A stretch of 64,000 nucleotides of DNA. Source: an uncultured Brachybacterium sp. (GTDB lineage: Bacteria > Actinomycetota > Actinomycetes > Actinomycetales > Dermabacteraceae). Within the stretch, counting starts at the first letter, position 1; every line of letters starts with the position of its first letter. Shown piece by piece: positions 9,469-17,464 of the stretch. The notes beneath the pieces are model-generated. The model was not told the origin of the DNA, did not search any database, and saw nothing but the letters and a program-made list of their open reading frames with translations. The translations under genes and the position numbers were made by a program. Location: NCBI RefSeq assembly GCF_947500705.1, contig NZ_CANMSY010000001.1, positions 372,001 through 436,000 on the forward strand. The letters run 5' to 3'.

Positions 9469-9714
9469 TGTGGATCAGGGGCGCAACGGTGACTTCCGGT
9501 GCGCCGCCCGACTCCCGGAGACCCGGTGCGGTGCGACTACGTCAACACTACACCTAGTGGTGTCTCGGCGCGACGACCACAAGATGTACTGAGTTACAAC
9601 ACTGTCATCCACAATCGACTGTTGATGGACTGTGGACAGATCGACAGGGTTGGGGACGGAGCGGTGCGGCCACGCACGAAAGCCGAGGATGCGTGCACAG
9701 TGCAGTGTGGACGA
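9469..9714. promoter_or_regulatory. Cluster of DnaA-box-like sites in the nrdH promoter region
   Basis: Four near-matches to the DnaA box occur on both sides of the NrdR boxes: TGTGGATCA at 9469-9477 (8 of 9 to the complement of TTATCCACA), TCATCCACA at 9605-9613 (8 of 9), TGTGGACAG at 9631-9639 (8 of 9 to the complement of TTGTCCACA) and TGTGGACGA at 9706-9714 (7 of 9). The second and third form an inverted pair TCCACA/TGTGGA. DnaA control of nrd genes is established in E. coli; its operation here is inference. Confidence 0.5.
9545..9592 (-). promoter_or_regulatory. Twin NrdR box upstream of nrdHIE
   Basis: ACACTACACCTAGTGG (9545-9560) and CCACAAGATGTACTGA (9577-9592) are 16-bp boxes starting 32 bp apart, identical in layout to the pair upstream of nrdD. 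They lie about 175-225 bases ahead of the nrdH start codon, which implies a fairly long leader if the promoter overlaps them. Confidence 0.85.
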
Positions 9715-9816
9715 GGGGGCTGACAGCCCGTTCCCGCGGTGGATGACGCCGCGGCCCGGGGCCCTTCGCAGGGCACTGACGTGAGCTAGCTCCCGGGTGA
9801 GCCGAGGGGTGAGGTG

Positions 9817-9910
9817 GGCGTGTCGTCGGCGTGTCGTGACGGCGGGCTCGGCGTGTCGTGGAGACGGGCTCGGCGTGTGGAGACGGCGGGCTCGGCGTGT
9901 CGGCGGCGGG
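9817..9910. repeat. 22-bp tandem repeat
   Basis: Units beginning GGCGTGTCGTG or GGCGTGTGGAG and ending GGGCTC start at 9828, 9850 and 9872 (22 bp each), with partial units at 9817 and 9894. The array is non-coding, between the nrdH promoter region and the 3' end of the Gfo/Idh gene. The rest of 9715-10036 holds only the hairpin at 9985-10021 and a GAGCTAGCTC palindrome at 9783-9792. Confidence 0.75.
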
Positions 9911-9984
9911 TCCGGGCGCTCCGCCTCCGCGTGTCGTCACCCGCGGCAGCCGGACGGCCCCGCTGACGTTCTGGCCCCGGATGC

Positions 9985-10021
9985 GAGAACCCCCGCGGCC
10001 CAGTGGGCGGCAGGGGTTCTC
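9985..10021 (-). terminator. Probable terminator of the Gfo/Idh gene
   Basis: GAGAACCCC (9985-9993) pairs with GGGGTTCTC (10013-10021); an inner CCGC/GCGG pairing extends the hairpin. It lies 16 bases beyond the stop codon at 10037. Confidence 0.65.
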
Positions 10022-10036
10022 AGCTCTCGTTCGCGG

Positions 10037-11560
10037 TCAGGGTCGCGGCCCCTCCGAGGTGGGAGCCGTCGATGTCGGGGCGTCGACCGCAGGACTGTCC
10101 GTCACAGGACCGTCCGTCGCGGGAATGCCCGTCGCAGGACCGTCAGCCGCGGTGCCGTCGGCCGACGGATCCTCGCTGAGGCGCCACACATCGACGATCT
10201 CCCCGCCCTGCGCGTCCGCCAGGGGCTCTGCCACCTCGTCGGGCGCACTCGACTCCACGTCGATGTCGGCCGTCGCCGGATCGTCCTCAGCCGTGCCGGC
10301 CGCCGGAGGCTCCGCTGCGGGATCGGTGATCTCCACGATCAGCTCGGGTTCACCCTCGGCGGCTGCGCCGCCGGCGACAGCCAGCTCGGGCCCTTCGCCT
10401 TCCGGTGCCTCGTCATCGGCGTCCTCGTCCGCCTCGAGGCTGCGGCCGTCCGCGCCGACGATGCTCGAGAGCACCTCGCGCAGCAGCTTCACCTGGGCAG
10501 CCGCCTCGGCAGCACCCGAGACCGGCTGCGTGCCCTTGTCCACGAAGGCGTGGAAGGCCTCCCACATGAGCTCCACCGCCCCCTTGGGTGCCGTGGTCGA
10601 GGTCTCCTGGACCACGCCCGACTTCTTCTCCCGCAGGGAGACCGTCGAACGGACGTCGCTGTGCGAGGGGGCGGGCAGCTCCACGCGCATCCGCCGCCTC
10701 GCGGAGAGCACCTGCACGCTCTCGGAGTACTCCGGAGAGAACGGCAGGTAATGCCACACCAGGCGCACCTGGGCCCCGCCGTCCAGCTCGCCGAGCAGCT
10801 CGATCGATCCGGGGATCACTCCCTTGGGCCAGTGCCGCACCGCGACCAGGCGCGCGATCGGGCCGTAGGCCGCCTCGATCACCGCCATCTGATGGGCCAC
10901 GCCCGTCAGCAGACCCTTGACGTAGAGGTCGCGGTCGCGCTGGGTGGCGCCGCCACCCGCTCCGGCTTCGACCGCGGCCTGGAGGGCCTTGCGACGCTGC
11001 GAGCGCACCTCGGTGGGCAGATCGTACGAGGCCGTGGTCACGTGGGCGCTGCCGAACAGCGGCTGGCTCGCGGGCATCAGCACCTCGTGGTCCACCATCC
11101 GCAGATCCTTGGCGGGGATGTGCTCGGACATGCGGGTCACGGAGTCGTCGTACTGCTGCGGATAGGCCATCATCAGCAGGCGCCGACCCGTCATCCGCTC
11201 GAAGCCGGCGACCTGCTCGACCTCGTCGGCGGAGAAGCCCACCGGGGGCTCCACCAGCACCGGGATGCCGCGGCGCATGAGCGTCAGCAGGTCCTCCACA
11301 TGCAGACCGTCGGTGGACAGCAGGGCGGCATCGATCGTGAGGGTCTTGGCGCGCACCGCCGAGATCAGATCCGCGACGGTCTCGTAGCGCTTGTCCTCCT
11401 CGATCCCCCACACTTCGGAGGACTCGCGGCGACGACGCGGCGAGTGGTCCACCAGCGCGGCGACCGTGAAACGGTCCCACCGCCTGCGCAGCACCGGAAG
11501 GTGCACGGCCTGGGCCATGGTTCCGGCGCCGATCACGGCAATGTTCAGGGTCTTGGGCAT
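10037..11560 (-). CDS. Gfo/Idh/MocA-fold protein with altered active-site motif and long disordered tail
   Basis: 507 residues. Residues 1-120 form a Rossmann domain with the dinucleotide loop GAGTMA (11-16). Residues from about 120 to 350 fit the C-terminal alpha/beta dimerisation domain of the Gfo/Idh/MocA oxidoreductases. The family's EKP motif, whose lysine assists catalysis, reads EPP here (E104-P105-P106), so it may bind nucleotide without ordinary dehydrogenase activity. From about residue 360 the chain is acidic, rich in Ala, Pro, Glu and Asp, and ends in degenerate repeats such as DGPATG and DGPVTDS; this looks disordered. ATG at 11560 follows GAGGAG by seven bases. The gene stands alone, divergent from the acyltransferase. 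Function unknown; a regulatory or scaffold role is possible. Confidence 0.75.
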   Translation of the reverse strand: MPKTLNIAVIGAGTMAQAVHLPVLRRRWDRFTVAALVDHSPRRRRESSEVWGIEEDKRYETVADLISAVRAKTLTIDAALLSTDGLHVEDLLTLMRRGIPVLVEPPVGFSADEVEQVAGFERMTGRRLLMMAYPQQYDDSVTRMSEHIPAKDLRMVDHEVLMPASQPLFGSAHVTTASYDLPTEVRSQRRKALQAAVEAGAGGGATQRDRDLYVKGLLTGVAHQMAVIEAAYGPIARLVAVRHWPKGVIPGSIELLGELDGGAQVRLVWHYLPFSPEYSESVQVLSARRRMRVELPAPSHSDVRSTVSLREKKSGVVQETSTTAPKGAVELMWEAFHAFVDKGTQPVSGAAEAAAQVKLLREVLSSIVGADGRSLEADEDADDEAPEGEGPELAVAGGAAAEGEPELIVEITDPAAEPPAAGTAEDDPATADIDVESSAPDEVAEPLADAQGGEIVDVWRLSEDPSADGTAADGPATGIPATDGPVTDSPAVDAPTSTAPTSEGPRP

Positions 11561-11826
11561 CGACTGGCTCCTCGGGCTCGGACGGGGTCGGCGGCAGCTC
11601 CGCGGGCTCCTCGGCGGGCGCCGGGCCGTTCCGACAGCGCGCCCCGGACGGCAGGCAGCGCACGCCTGTTCTACCACACCCCGGTGATGCCGGGCCGAGC
11701 CGCACCCCCGGCGCGACCTGCGGCGCAGGGCCAGGAGCAGGGACAGAGCTCACGCGGTGGTCGTCGCAGGAGCTGTCGGACCAGGTCTATCGTAGGACGC
11801 GACTCAGCACGTCTCAGGAGGATCTG

Positions 11827-12468
11827 GTGGCACGACGCTTCTACTTCGGTGCCCGCGGCATCTCGCGGCCCTTCGTCAAGCTCCTGTGGAACCCTCGGGT
11901 CTCCGGGCTCGAGAACGTCCCGCGCGAGGGCGGCTTCGTGATCGCCTCCAACCATCTCGCGAACATCGACAGCTTCGTGCTGCCCGTCGTGCTGCCTCGG
12001 CAGATCCGCTTCGTCGCCAAGGACACCCTGTGGACCCAGAAGGGGATCCGCGGGCGCATCCTGCACTGGTTCTTCGAGGCCGTCGAGGCGGTGCCGGTGG
12101 ATCGCGAGGCCATGTCCTCCGGGAAGGGCGCCCTTCAGGCCGGCCTCAGCATCCTCCGCGATGGCGACGGCTTCGCGATCTATCCCGAGGGCACCCGCTC
12201 CCGGGACGGTCTGCTGCACCCCGGGAAGCAGGGTGCGGCCTGGCTCGCCGTCGAGTCCGGCTGCCCCGTGATCCCCGTCGGGCTCAAGGGCACCCAGCAC
12301 ATGTTCTCCCGCCTGCTTCCCCACCGCGGCGCCATCACCGTGCGGATCGGCGCCCCGATCCAGCTCGAGGACATCGACCCCACCGCGTCCAAGGGCGTGC
12401 GGCGCCGGCTGCTCAACGCCCGGATCATGGACGAGATCCAGAAGCTCTCCGGCCAGCGTCGCGCATAG
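11827..12468 (+). CDS. plsC: 1-acyl-sn-glycerol-3-phosphate acyltransferase (PlsC family)
   Basis: 213 residues. Transfers an acyl chain to lysophosphatidic acid in membrane phospholipid synthesis. The catalytic H-x4-D motif is H43-LANI-D48, the substrate-binding EGTRS lies at 121-125, and the fourth block VIPVGLKGTQ follows near 165. GTG at 11827 is preceded by AGGAGG with ideal spacing. No clear transmembrane helix is present, so peripheral membrane association is likely, as for many actinobacterial relatives. The family includes other glycerolipid acyltransferases, so the exact acceptor is inferred. Confidence 0.88.
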   Translation: MARRFYFGARGISRPFVKLLWNPRVSGLENVPREGGFVIASNHLANIDSFVLPVVLPRQIRFVAKDTLWTQKGIRGRILHWFFEAVEAVPVDREAMSSGKGALQAGLSILRDGDGFAIYPEGTRSRDGLLHPGKQGAAWLAVESGCPVIPVGLKGTQHMFSRLLPHRGAITVRIGAPIQLEDIDPTASKGVRRRLLNARIMDEIQKLSGQRRA

Positions 12469-12656
12469 GCACCGGAACCCCGGGCCTCCCCCGCATCACC
12501 CTCCGCATCGACGCCATGCATCCCGCGCGGTCTCGCCGGTCCCCGGACCTCGATCCACCGCAGTCCCGCCGCCCACCGTCCTGAGACAAGTAGGATCTGG
12601 CCAGGCCGCGCACACCGAGAGGCGGCCGCCGCCCGGACCGCACCCGAGGAGAGCAG

Positions 12657-13040
12657 ATGGCCGTCGTCGTCGGATTCATCCCCACTGAGGTGGGTTTCAA
12701 GGCGCTGGCCGCAGCCCGCGACGAAGCGGAGCAGCGGGGTGGGCCGCTGATCGTGGTCAACGTGCTGCGCGAGGGGGTCGGCGACGATCCCCGCCACGCC
12801 GACGAGCAGCATCGTGAGATCGCCCGCGATCAGATGCGCGGCGCCAATGTCCGGGTGGAGTTCCGCCAGGAGACCACCGACGACGACATCGCCGATGTGC
12901 TGCTGAGGGTGCAGGAGGAGGAGAAGGCTGAGCTGCTGGTGCTGGGCGTGCGCCGTCACCGCGAGCTCGCCCGCCATCTGCTGGGCCTCACGGTCCAGAA
13001 GCTCCTGCTCTCCGCCGACTGCGAGGTCCTCGTCGTCTGA
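12657..13040 (+). CDS. Universal stress protein (UspA fold)
   Basis: 127 residues, a single Usp domain. It begins MAVVVGFIPTEVGFKAL and ends with ELLVLGVRRHRELARHLLGLTVQKLL followed by CEVLVV, the usual final strand-helix-strand. The ATP-binding consensus G-x2-G-x9-GS/T is not intact: GVRRHRELARHLLGLT has a related glycine frame but no GS pair, so nucleotide binding is uncertain. ATG at 12657 has GAGGAG upstream. The first copy of a 54-bp tandem repeat begins on its stop codon. Physiological role unknown. Confidence 0.85.
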   Translation: MAVVVGFIPTEVGFKALAAARDEAEQRGGPLIVVNVLREGVGDDPRHADEQHREIARDQMRGANVRVEFRQETTDDDIADVLLRVQEEEKAELLVLGVRRHRELARHLLGLTVQKLLLSADCEVLVV

Positions 13041-13262
13041 GCGACGTGCTGCGAGCCTGCGAGCGGCAGGAGCCCGACAGCAGGCAGAGCCTGAGCGACG
13101 TGCTGCGAGCCTGCGAGCGGCAGGAGCCCGACAGCAGACAGAGCCTGAGCGACGTGCTGCGAGCCCGCGAGCCCGCGAGCGGCAGGAGCCAGACAACAGG
13201 CCGAGCCTGAGTGACGTGCTGCGAGGCTGCGAGCCCGCGAGCGGCAGGAGCCGGACAGCAGG
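13037..13262. repeat. 54-bp tandem repeat, four copies, after the usp gene
   Basis: Copies begin at 13037, 13091, 13145 and 13207 with CTGAGCGACGTGCTGCGAG (fourth: CTGAGTGACG). The first two periods are exactly 54 bp; the third is 62 bp because the 8-mer GAGCCCGC is duplicated inside it. Each copy contains CCTGC/GCAGG or similar short inverted repeats. The array starts on the usp stop codon and ends just before the terminator shared with katA. Confidence 0.9.
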
Positions 13263-13271
13263 ACCACGAAG

Positions 13272-13310
13272 CAGGGCCGGGCCGGGGCGTGGTGCCCCGG
13301 CCCGGCCCTG
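13272..13310. terminator. Bidirectional terminator, usp / katA
   Basis: A perfect 17-bp stem (13272-13288 with 13294-13310) with a 5-base GTGGT loop between two convergent genes. Confidence 0.88.
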
Positions 13311-13321
13311 TCTGATCAGGA

Positions 13322-14815
13322 TCAGGCGTTCAGCGGATCCCCGCCCGGCTGCTCGTCACCCTTGCTGGTGTTCACGGCCAGCGCGATGCGCTCACCGATG
13401 GTGGCGTCGACGTTCTTCCAGTACTGGAGTGCCTTGCTCAGCACCGGTTCCTCGACCGTGCTCAGCGCACCGGAGACGGTCCCGACGAACTGGTCGCGCT
13501 GGGCGTCGTTGTACACCTCGCGCACCAGGATGCCGGGCTGGACGAAGTCGCCGTCCTCCGCATGCAGGGTGTAGGCGGCGCGCACCATCTCTCCGTCGGC
13601 CTCCCAGCCGTTGTCGACGGGTCCCTGCTCGTCCTGGTAGGCGCGACCGTAGGAGTTCGGCGCGTACACCGGTGCGTCCCCGCTGTGCAGGAACTGCATG
13701 TGCCCCTCCTTGTCGTAGGAGTTCACGGGCACGATCGGCTGGTTCACCGGCAGCTGGTTGAAGTTGGTGCCGATGCGGTGACGCTGCGCGTCCGGGTAGG
13801 AGAAGACGCGGCCGAGCAGCATCTTGTCCGGGGAGACGCCCGTGCCCGGCACGGTGTTCGAGGGACTGAAGGCAGCCTGCTCGATCTGCGCGTAGTGGTT
13901 CAGCGGGTTCTTGTTCAAGGTGAACGTGCCGACCTTGATCAGCGGGTAGTCCGCGTGCGGGACCGTCTTGGTGAGGTCGAAGATGTTGAACCGGTAGGTC
14001 TTCGCATCCTCGTAGGGGATGACCTGCACGGACATGGTCCAGCTGGGGTGCTCTCCGCGGCTGATCGCGTCGAACAGGTCCCGCCGGTGATAGTCGGAAT
14101 CGGAACCGGCGAGCTTCTCGGCCTCCTCGTTGCTGAGGAACTCCAGGCCCTGATCGGTGTGGAAGTGGTACTTGATCCAGAACTTCTCACCGGACTCGTT
14201 GACCCACATGTAGGTGTGCGAGCCGTAGCCGTTCATGTGGCGCCAGGACCTCGGCAGGCCGCGCTCACCCATCAGGTAGGTCACCTGGTGGGCGGACTCG
14301 GGCGAGTTGGACCAGAAGTCCCATTGCATCTGGTTGGAGCGCAGGCCGGAGTCCGGGGTGCGCTTCTGGGAGTGGATGAAGTCCGGGAACTTCATCGGGT
14401 CGCGCAGGAAGAAGATCGGCGTGTTGTTGCCGACGATGTCGAAGTTGCCCTGCTGCGTGTAGAACTTCAGCGCGAAGCCGCGCACGTCGCGCCAGGTATC
14501 GGGCGAGCCGAGCTCACCGGCGACGGTGGAGAAGCGGGCCAGCATCGGGGTCTTGCGACCGGGCTGGAAGAGGTCCGCCTTGGTGTACTTCGAGACATCC
14601 TCGGTGACCTCGAGCTCGCCGAAGGCGCCGGAGCCCTTGGCGTGGGGGCTGCGCTCCGGGACGCGCTCGCGGTCGAAGCGGGCGAGCTTCTCGACCAGGG
14701 CGACGTCGTGGAGCATCAGGGGGCCGTCGGCGCCGATGCTCAGCGAGTGCGCATCGGACTCGCGGGGAGCGCCGGACTCCGTGGTGCTCGGGATCGTGGG
14801 ATCGAAGTCGGTCAT
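13322..14815 (-). CDS. katA: Monofunctional haem catalase KatA
   Basis: 497 residues; converts hydrogen peroxide to water and oxygen. The distal histidine is His58 in [11 protein letters not shown], the distal asparagine lies in VGNNTPIFF (130-131), and the proximal haem ligand is Tyr340 in [12 protein letters not shown]. The length is that of a small-subunit catalase. ATG at 14815 is preferred because AGGAG lies six bases upstream; the ATG at 14821 abuts the ribosome site. The gene follows a Fur-type regulator on the same strand after a 93-base gap, a common arrangement in actinobacteria in which the regulator controls the catalase in response to peroxide. Confidence 0.96.
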   Translation of the reverse strand: MTDFDPTIPSTTESGAPRESDAHSLSIGADGPLMLHDVALVEKLARFDRERVPERSPHAKGSGAFGELEVTEDVSKYTKADLFQPGRKTPMLARFSTVAGELGSPDTWRDVRGFALKFYTQQGNFDIVGNNTPIFFLRDPMKFPDFIHSQKRTPDSGLRSNQMQWDFWSNSPESAHQVTYLMGERGLPRSWRHMNGYGSHTYMWVNESGEKFWIKYHFHTDQGLEFLSNEEAEKLAGSDSDYHRRDLFDAISRGEHPSWTMSVQVIPYEDAKTYRFNIFDLTKTVPHADYPLIKVGTFTLNKNPLNHYAQIEQAAFSPSNTVPGTGVSPDKMLLGRVFSYPDAQRHRIGTNFNQLPVNQPIVPVNSYDKEGHMQFLHSGDAPVYAPNSYGRAYQDEQGPVDNGWEADGEMVRAAYTLHAEDGDFVQPGILVREVYNDAQRDQFVGTVSGALSTVEEPVLSKALQYWKNVDATIGERIALAVNTSKGDEQPGGDPLNA

Positions 14816-14908
14816 CTGCATCTCCTGTGTGGTGGGGGATTCTGACAAGCTGTGAGAAAAAGTTCGGATACGGGCCCGGTGGGGTTTCCGGGGCTCAACG
14901 GGCCCGGT

Positions 14909-15376
14909 TCAGGGAGCGGGGGTCGATGCGGGCGCGGCTGGGCTCGAGGCCGCCGACGCCGCAGCCCGGCACTCCGAGCAGACACCCCGGTAGACGACGT
15001 CCGCGATCTCGATGTCGAAGCCGTGGGCGTCGTGCGGAGTCAGACAGGGAGCCTCCCCGACCGCGCACGGGATGTCCTCGAGCCGACCGCATTCGCGGCA
15101 GACCAGGTGGTGGTGATTGTCGTGGCGATGCAGCTCGTACTGCATGCTGCGCCCGCCCACCGACACCCGGCGCAGCAGATCTGCATCGGAGAGGGCGTTG
15201 AGCACGTCGTAGACCGCCTGACGGGACACGGTCCCCAGGCTCTCGCGGACAGATCGGGCGATCGTCTCCGCATCGGCGTGCGGGTTCGCCTCGACCGCTG
15301 CCAGCGTCGCGAGCCGCGGAGCGGTCACGCGCAGGCCCGCGCCCCGGAGGGCGGAGGTGTGAGCGGTGGTCGACAT
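14909..15376 (-). CDS. Fur-family peroxide/metal regulator upstream of catalase
   Basis: 155 residues. The N-terminal winged helix includes RVTAPRLATLAAVEANPHADAET and VSRQAVYDVLNAL. The metal-sensing domain shows HRHDNHHHLVC (regulatory histidines), the C-x2-C pair CREC and a second pair CSEC near the C-terminus (structural zinc). The last 20 residues are Ala/Ser/Pro rich. ATG at 15376. Placement directly upstream of katA suggests a FurA/CatR/PerR-like repressor of catalase. A short direct repeat CTATCTGGACTATCT just upstream (about 15395-15410) may belong to its operator. Family certain, specific effector inferred. Confidence 0.88.
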   Translation of the reverse strand: MSTTAHTSALRGAGLRVTAPRLATLAAVEANPHADAETIARSVRESLGTVSRQAVYDVLNALSDADLLRRVSVGGRSMQYELHRHDNHHHLVCRECGRLEDIPCAVGEAPCLTPHDAHGFDIEIADVVYRGVCSECRAAASAASSPAAPASTPAP

Positions 15377-15544
15377 GCCCCCACCCTACGCCCCTATCTG
15401 GACTATCTCAAGAAAGCGTCTCGGCCCAGAGAGACCTGGCACCCTCGCCTGCCCCCTTCCGCCGCTCAGTCCCGCTCGCTCCTGTGGTCAGCCCTCAGAG
15501 CATTCCTTGAACGCCAGGATCGAGCTGCGGGTCGCTGGCGTCCG

Positions 15545-16318
15545 TCACGGCATGCGCCGGGCCGCCCCCGGGTCCTGGGTGGCGAACTTGCCGCCGCTCA
15601 CGTCGAGCAGTGCGCCGGTGATATAGCCGGAGAGGTCGCCGGCCAGGAAGAGGCAGAGGTTCGCGACATCCTCCGGCAGCCCCCAGCGGCGGATGCTCAG
15701 CTGGTCCAGCTTCGTGGCTGCTGCGGACTCGTCGAGGTCGGAGAATCCGTTCATCGCGGTCGGGATCATGCCGGGCGCATAGGCGTTCACGGTGATCCCC
15801 CAGGGTCCGAGCTCGCTGGCGAGCACCCGGGTCATCTGCACCACGGCGGCCTTGGAGGCGCCATACGCCGCCGCCTCGACGCTGGGGATGATCGCCGCGA
15901 ACGACGCGGCGTTGATGATCCGCCCCGACTGCTGCCGCTTCATCATCGGGATGACCGCCTGGCAGGTGTTCAGCACACCGCGCACGTTGACGGCGAAGAC
16001 CCGATCCCACAGCGCGGGGTCGAAGGTCTCCAGCGGTCCCTCGGCGTTGATGCCGGCGTTGTTGACCAGCACGTCGAGCCGGCCGTGCTGCTCCTCGATC
16101 GTCGCGATCGCCGCCCGCACGGCGTCGGGATCGGTGATGTCACAGGTCAGGACCGTCTCTGCGAGACCCTCCTCGCGTAGCTCGGCGAGGGCGCCCGGGT
16201 CGAGATCGAGTCCCACCACGCTCGCTCCCTCGCGGGCGAAGGTCTGCGCGATGGTGCGGCCGATCCCCCGCGCGGCACCGGTGACGAGCACGACCCGCCC
16301 TGACATGTCGATCTGCAT
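15545..16318 (-). CDS. Short-chain dehydrogenase/reductase
   Basis: 257 residues, classical SDR: TGAARGIG (13-20) for cofactor, NNAG (86-89), catalytic Ser139, Tyr152 and Lys156. Asp38 and Asp40 at the end of the second strand (GLDLD) favour NAD over NADP. The substrate is not deducible; sugar dehydrogenases and 3-oxoacyl reductases share this layout. It is divergent from a second SDR gene, with an 8-bp-arm palindrome between them, suggesting joint control. Confidence 0.85.
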   Translation of the reverse strand: MQIDMSGRVVLVTGAARGIGRTIAQTFAREGASVVGLDLDPGALAELREEGLAETVLTCDITDPDAVRAAIATIEEQHGRLDVLVNNAGINAEGPLETFDPALWDRVFAVNVRGVLNTCQAVIPMMKRQQSGRIINAASFAAIIPSVEAAAYGASKAAVVQMTRVLASELGPWGITVNAYAPGMIPTAMNGFSDLDESAAATKLDQLSIRRWGLPEDVANLCLFLAGDLSGYITGALLDVSGGKFATQDPGAARRMP

Positions 16319-16378
16319 GCTTCTCCTCGGATCATGGGTTCACGGGCGCGGACGCTCGCGTGCGCTCTACGCTGGGCT

Positions 16379-16396
16379 GGACCCGATCTCGGGTCC
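16379..16396. promoter_or_regulatory. Palindrome in the divergent SDR promoter region
   Basis: GGACCCGA and TCGGGTCC form perfect 8-bp arms separated by 2 bp. It lies about 60 bases from the start of the leftward SDR and 80 bases from the rightward one, just after a TACGCT -10-like hexamer. A likely operator, but no regulator gene is adjacent. Confidence 0.5.
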
Positions 16397-16478
16397 ACTG
16401 ACATCGGATACCACTGTCGTCCCTGCTCCGGGCATGGTCAAGGAGCTGGGCCGAGTGGACCGGGAGGAGAGGGCAGCG

Positions 16479-17216
16479 ATGGATGCACGCACCGTATGGG
16501 TGACCGGCGCGGGATCGGGGATGGGACGGGCCTCCGCGCTCATCGCGGCGCAGGACGGACGAGCAATCGCGCTGTCCGGTCGGCGCGCCGGGGCGCTCGA
16601 GGAGGTCGCCGCGGAGATCCGCGCCGCGGGCGGGACCGCGCTCGTGGTGCCGCTGGATGTCGCTGATCGTGCGGCCGTGAAGGCGGCGGCCCTGCGGATC
16701 GAGGAGGAGCTGGGGAGCATCGAGGCGCTGGTGCTGTCGGCCGGGCTGAACTCGCCCCGCCGCTACTGGCGTGACCAGGACCTCGAGGAGTTCGCGGCCA
16801 TCACCGACACCAACCTGCTGGGCCCGGTCTCGGTGATCGATGCGGTGCTGCCCGGGATGCGGGAGCGCGGCGCGGGCACGATCGTGCTGATCTCCTCGTA
16901 CTCGGCCTGGCGCTTCTCGCCCGATGCCGGCGCGGCCTACAGCGCCTCGAAGACAGCGCTCGGACCGCTCGCGGCGACCCTGAACGCTCAGGAGAACCAG
17001 CACGGCGTCCGGGCCTGCCACCTGTGCCCGGGAGACGTCGACAGCGACTTCCTGAACCAGCGACCCGAGGTGCCGGGCGCAGCCGACCGGGCCGTGATGC
17101 TCAGCCCCGAGGACGTCGGACGCGCGGTGTCCTTCGTGCTGACCAGTCCCCCGCATGTGGTGATCGACGAGCTCGTCCTCAGTCCCGCCAAGCCTGCCGC
17201 CGGAACGGCAGCCTGA
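16479..17216 (+). CDS. Short-chain dehydrogenase/reductase, divergent partner
   Basis: 245 residues: TGAGSGMG (9-16), catalytic Ser140, Tyr154 and Lys158. SGRR after the second strand suggests NADP preference. LSAG replaces the usual NNAG, a change seen in several SDR subgroups, and the C-terminus LSPAKPAAGTAA is short. ATG at 16479 is preceded by GGAGGAG at a slightly long distance. It resembles proteins annotated as SDR oxidoreductase of unknown substrate and does not look like a recent duplicate of the neighbouring SDR. Confidence 0.83.
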   Translation: MDARTVWVTGAGSGMGRASALIAAQDGRAIALSGRRAGALEEVAAEIRAAGGTALVVPLDVADRAAVKAAALRIEEELGSIEALVLSAGLNSPRRYWRDQDLEEFAAITDTNLLGPVSVIDAVLPGMRERGAGTIVLISSYSAWRFSPDAGAAYSASKTALGPLAATLNAQENQHGVRACHLCPGDVDSDFLNQRPEVPGAADRAVMLSPEDVGRAVSFVLTSPPHVVIDELVLSPAKPAAGTAA

Positions 17217-17220
17217 ACGA

Positions 17221-17265
17221 CAGAAGGGCCCCGTTCCTGTGTGTCACAGGAACGGGGCCCTTCTG
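17221..17265. terminator. Bidirectional terminator between SDR and tRNA-Thr
   Basis: A perfect 21-bp stem (17221-17241 with 17245-17265) with a 3-base TGT loop, starting 5 bases after the SDR stop codon and ending 8 bases beyond the tRNA-Thr 3' end. Confidence 0.9.
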
Positions 17266-17272
17266 CCTGCGG

Positions 17273-17345
17273 AGCCGCCTAGGAGAATCGAACTCCTGAC
17301 CTATTCATTACGAGTGAATCGCTCTACCGACTGAGCTAAGGCGGC
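17273..17345 (-). tRNA. tRNA-Thr (anticodon CGT)
   Basis: 73-nt cloverleaf read on the minus strand: acceptor GCCGCCT/AGGCGGC, D-arm GCTC/GAGC, anticodon loop CTCGTAA, T-loop TTCGATT, discriminator T. CCA is not encoded. Confidence 0.97.
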
Positions 17346-17464
17346 GTCGTCACCGGTGCACGGCGGACCGGTTCACTGTACGTGACCTGCAGGGCCTCGC
17401 GCAAAGCAGGACAGGGCGATCCGTGTCACCCTGTCGGACGTCCACCCCGTCGGCCCCGCGGGGC

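Noticed and set aside
9469-9714. Replication origin
   Set aside because: DnaA-box-like sites are few and partly degenerate, with no AT-rich unwinding region and no dnaA, dnaN or parAB nearby.
13037-13262. Possible CRISPR array
   Set aside because: The units are contiguous tandem copies with no unique spacers, and there are no cas genes.
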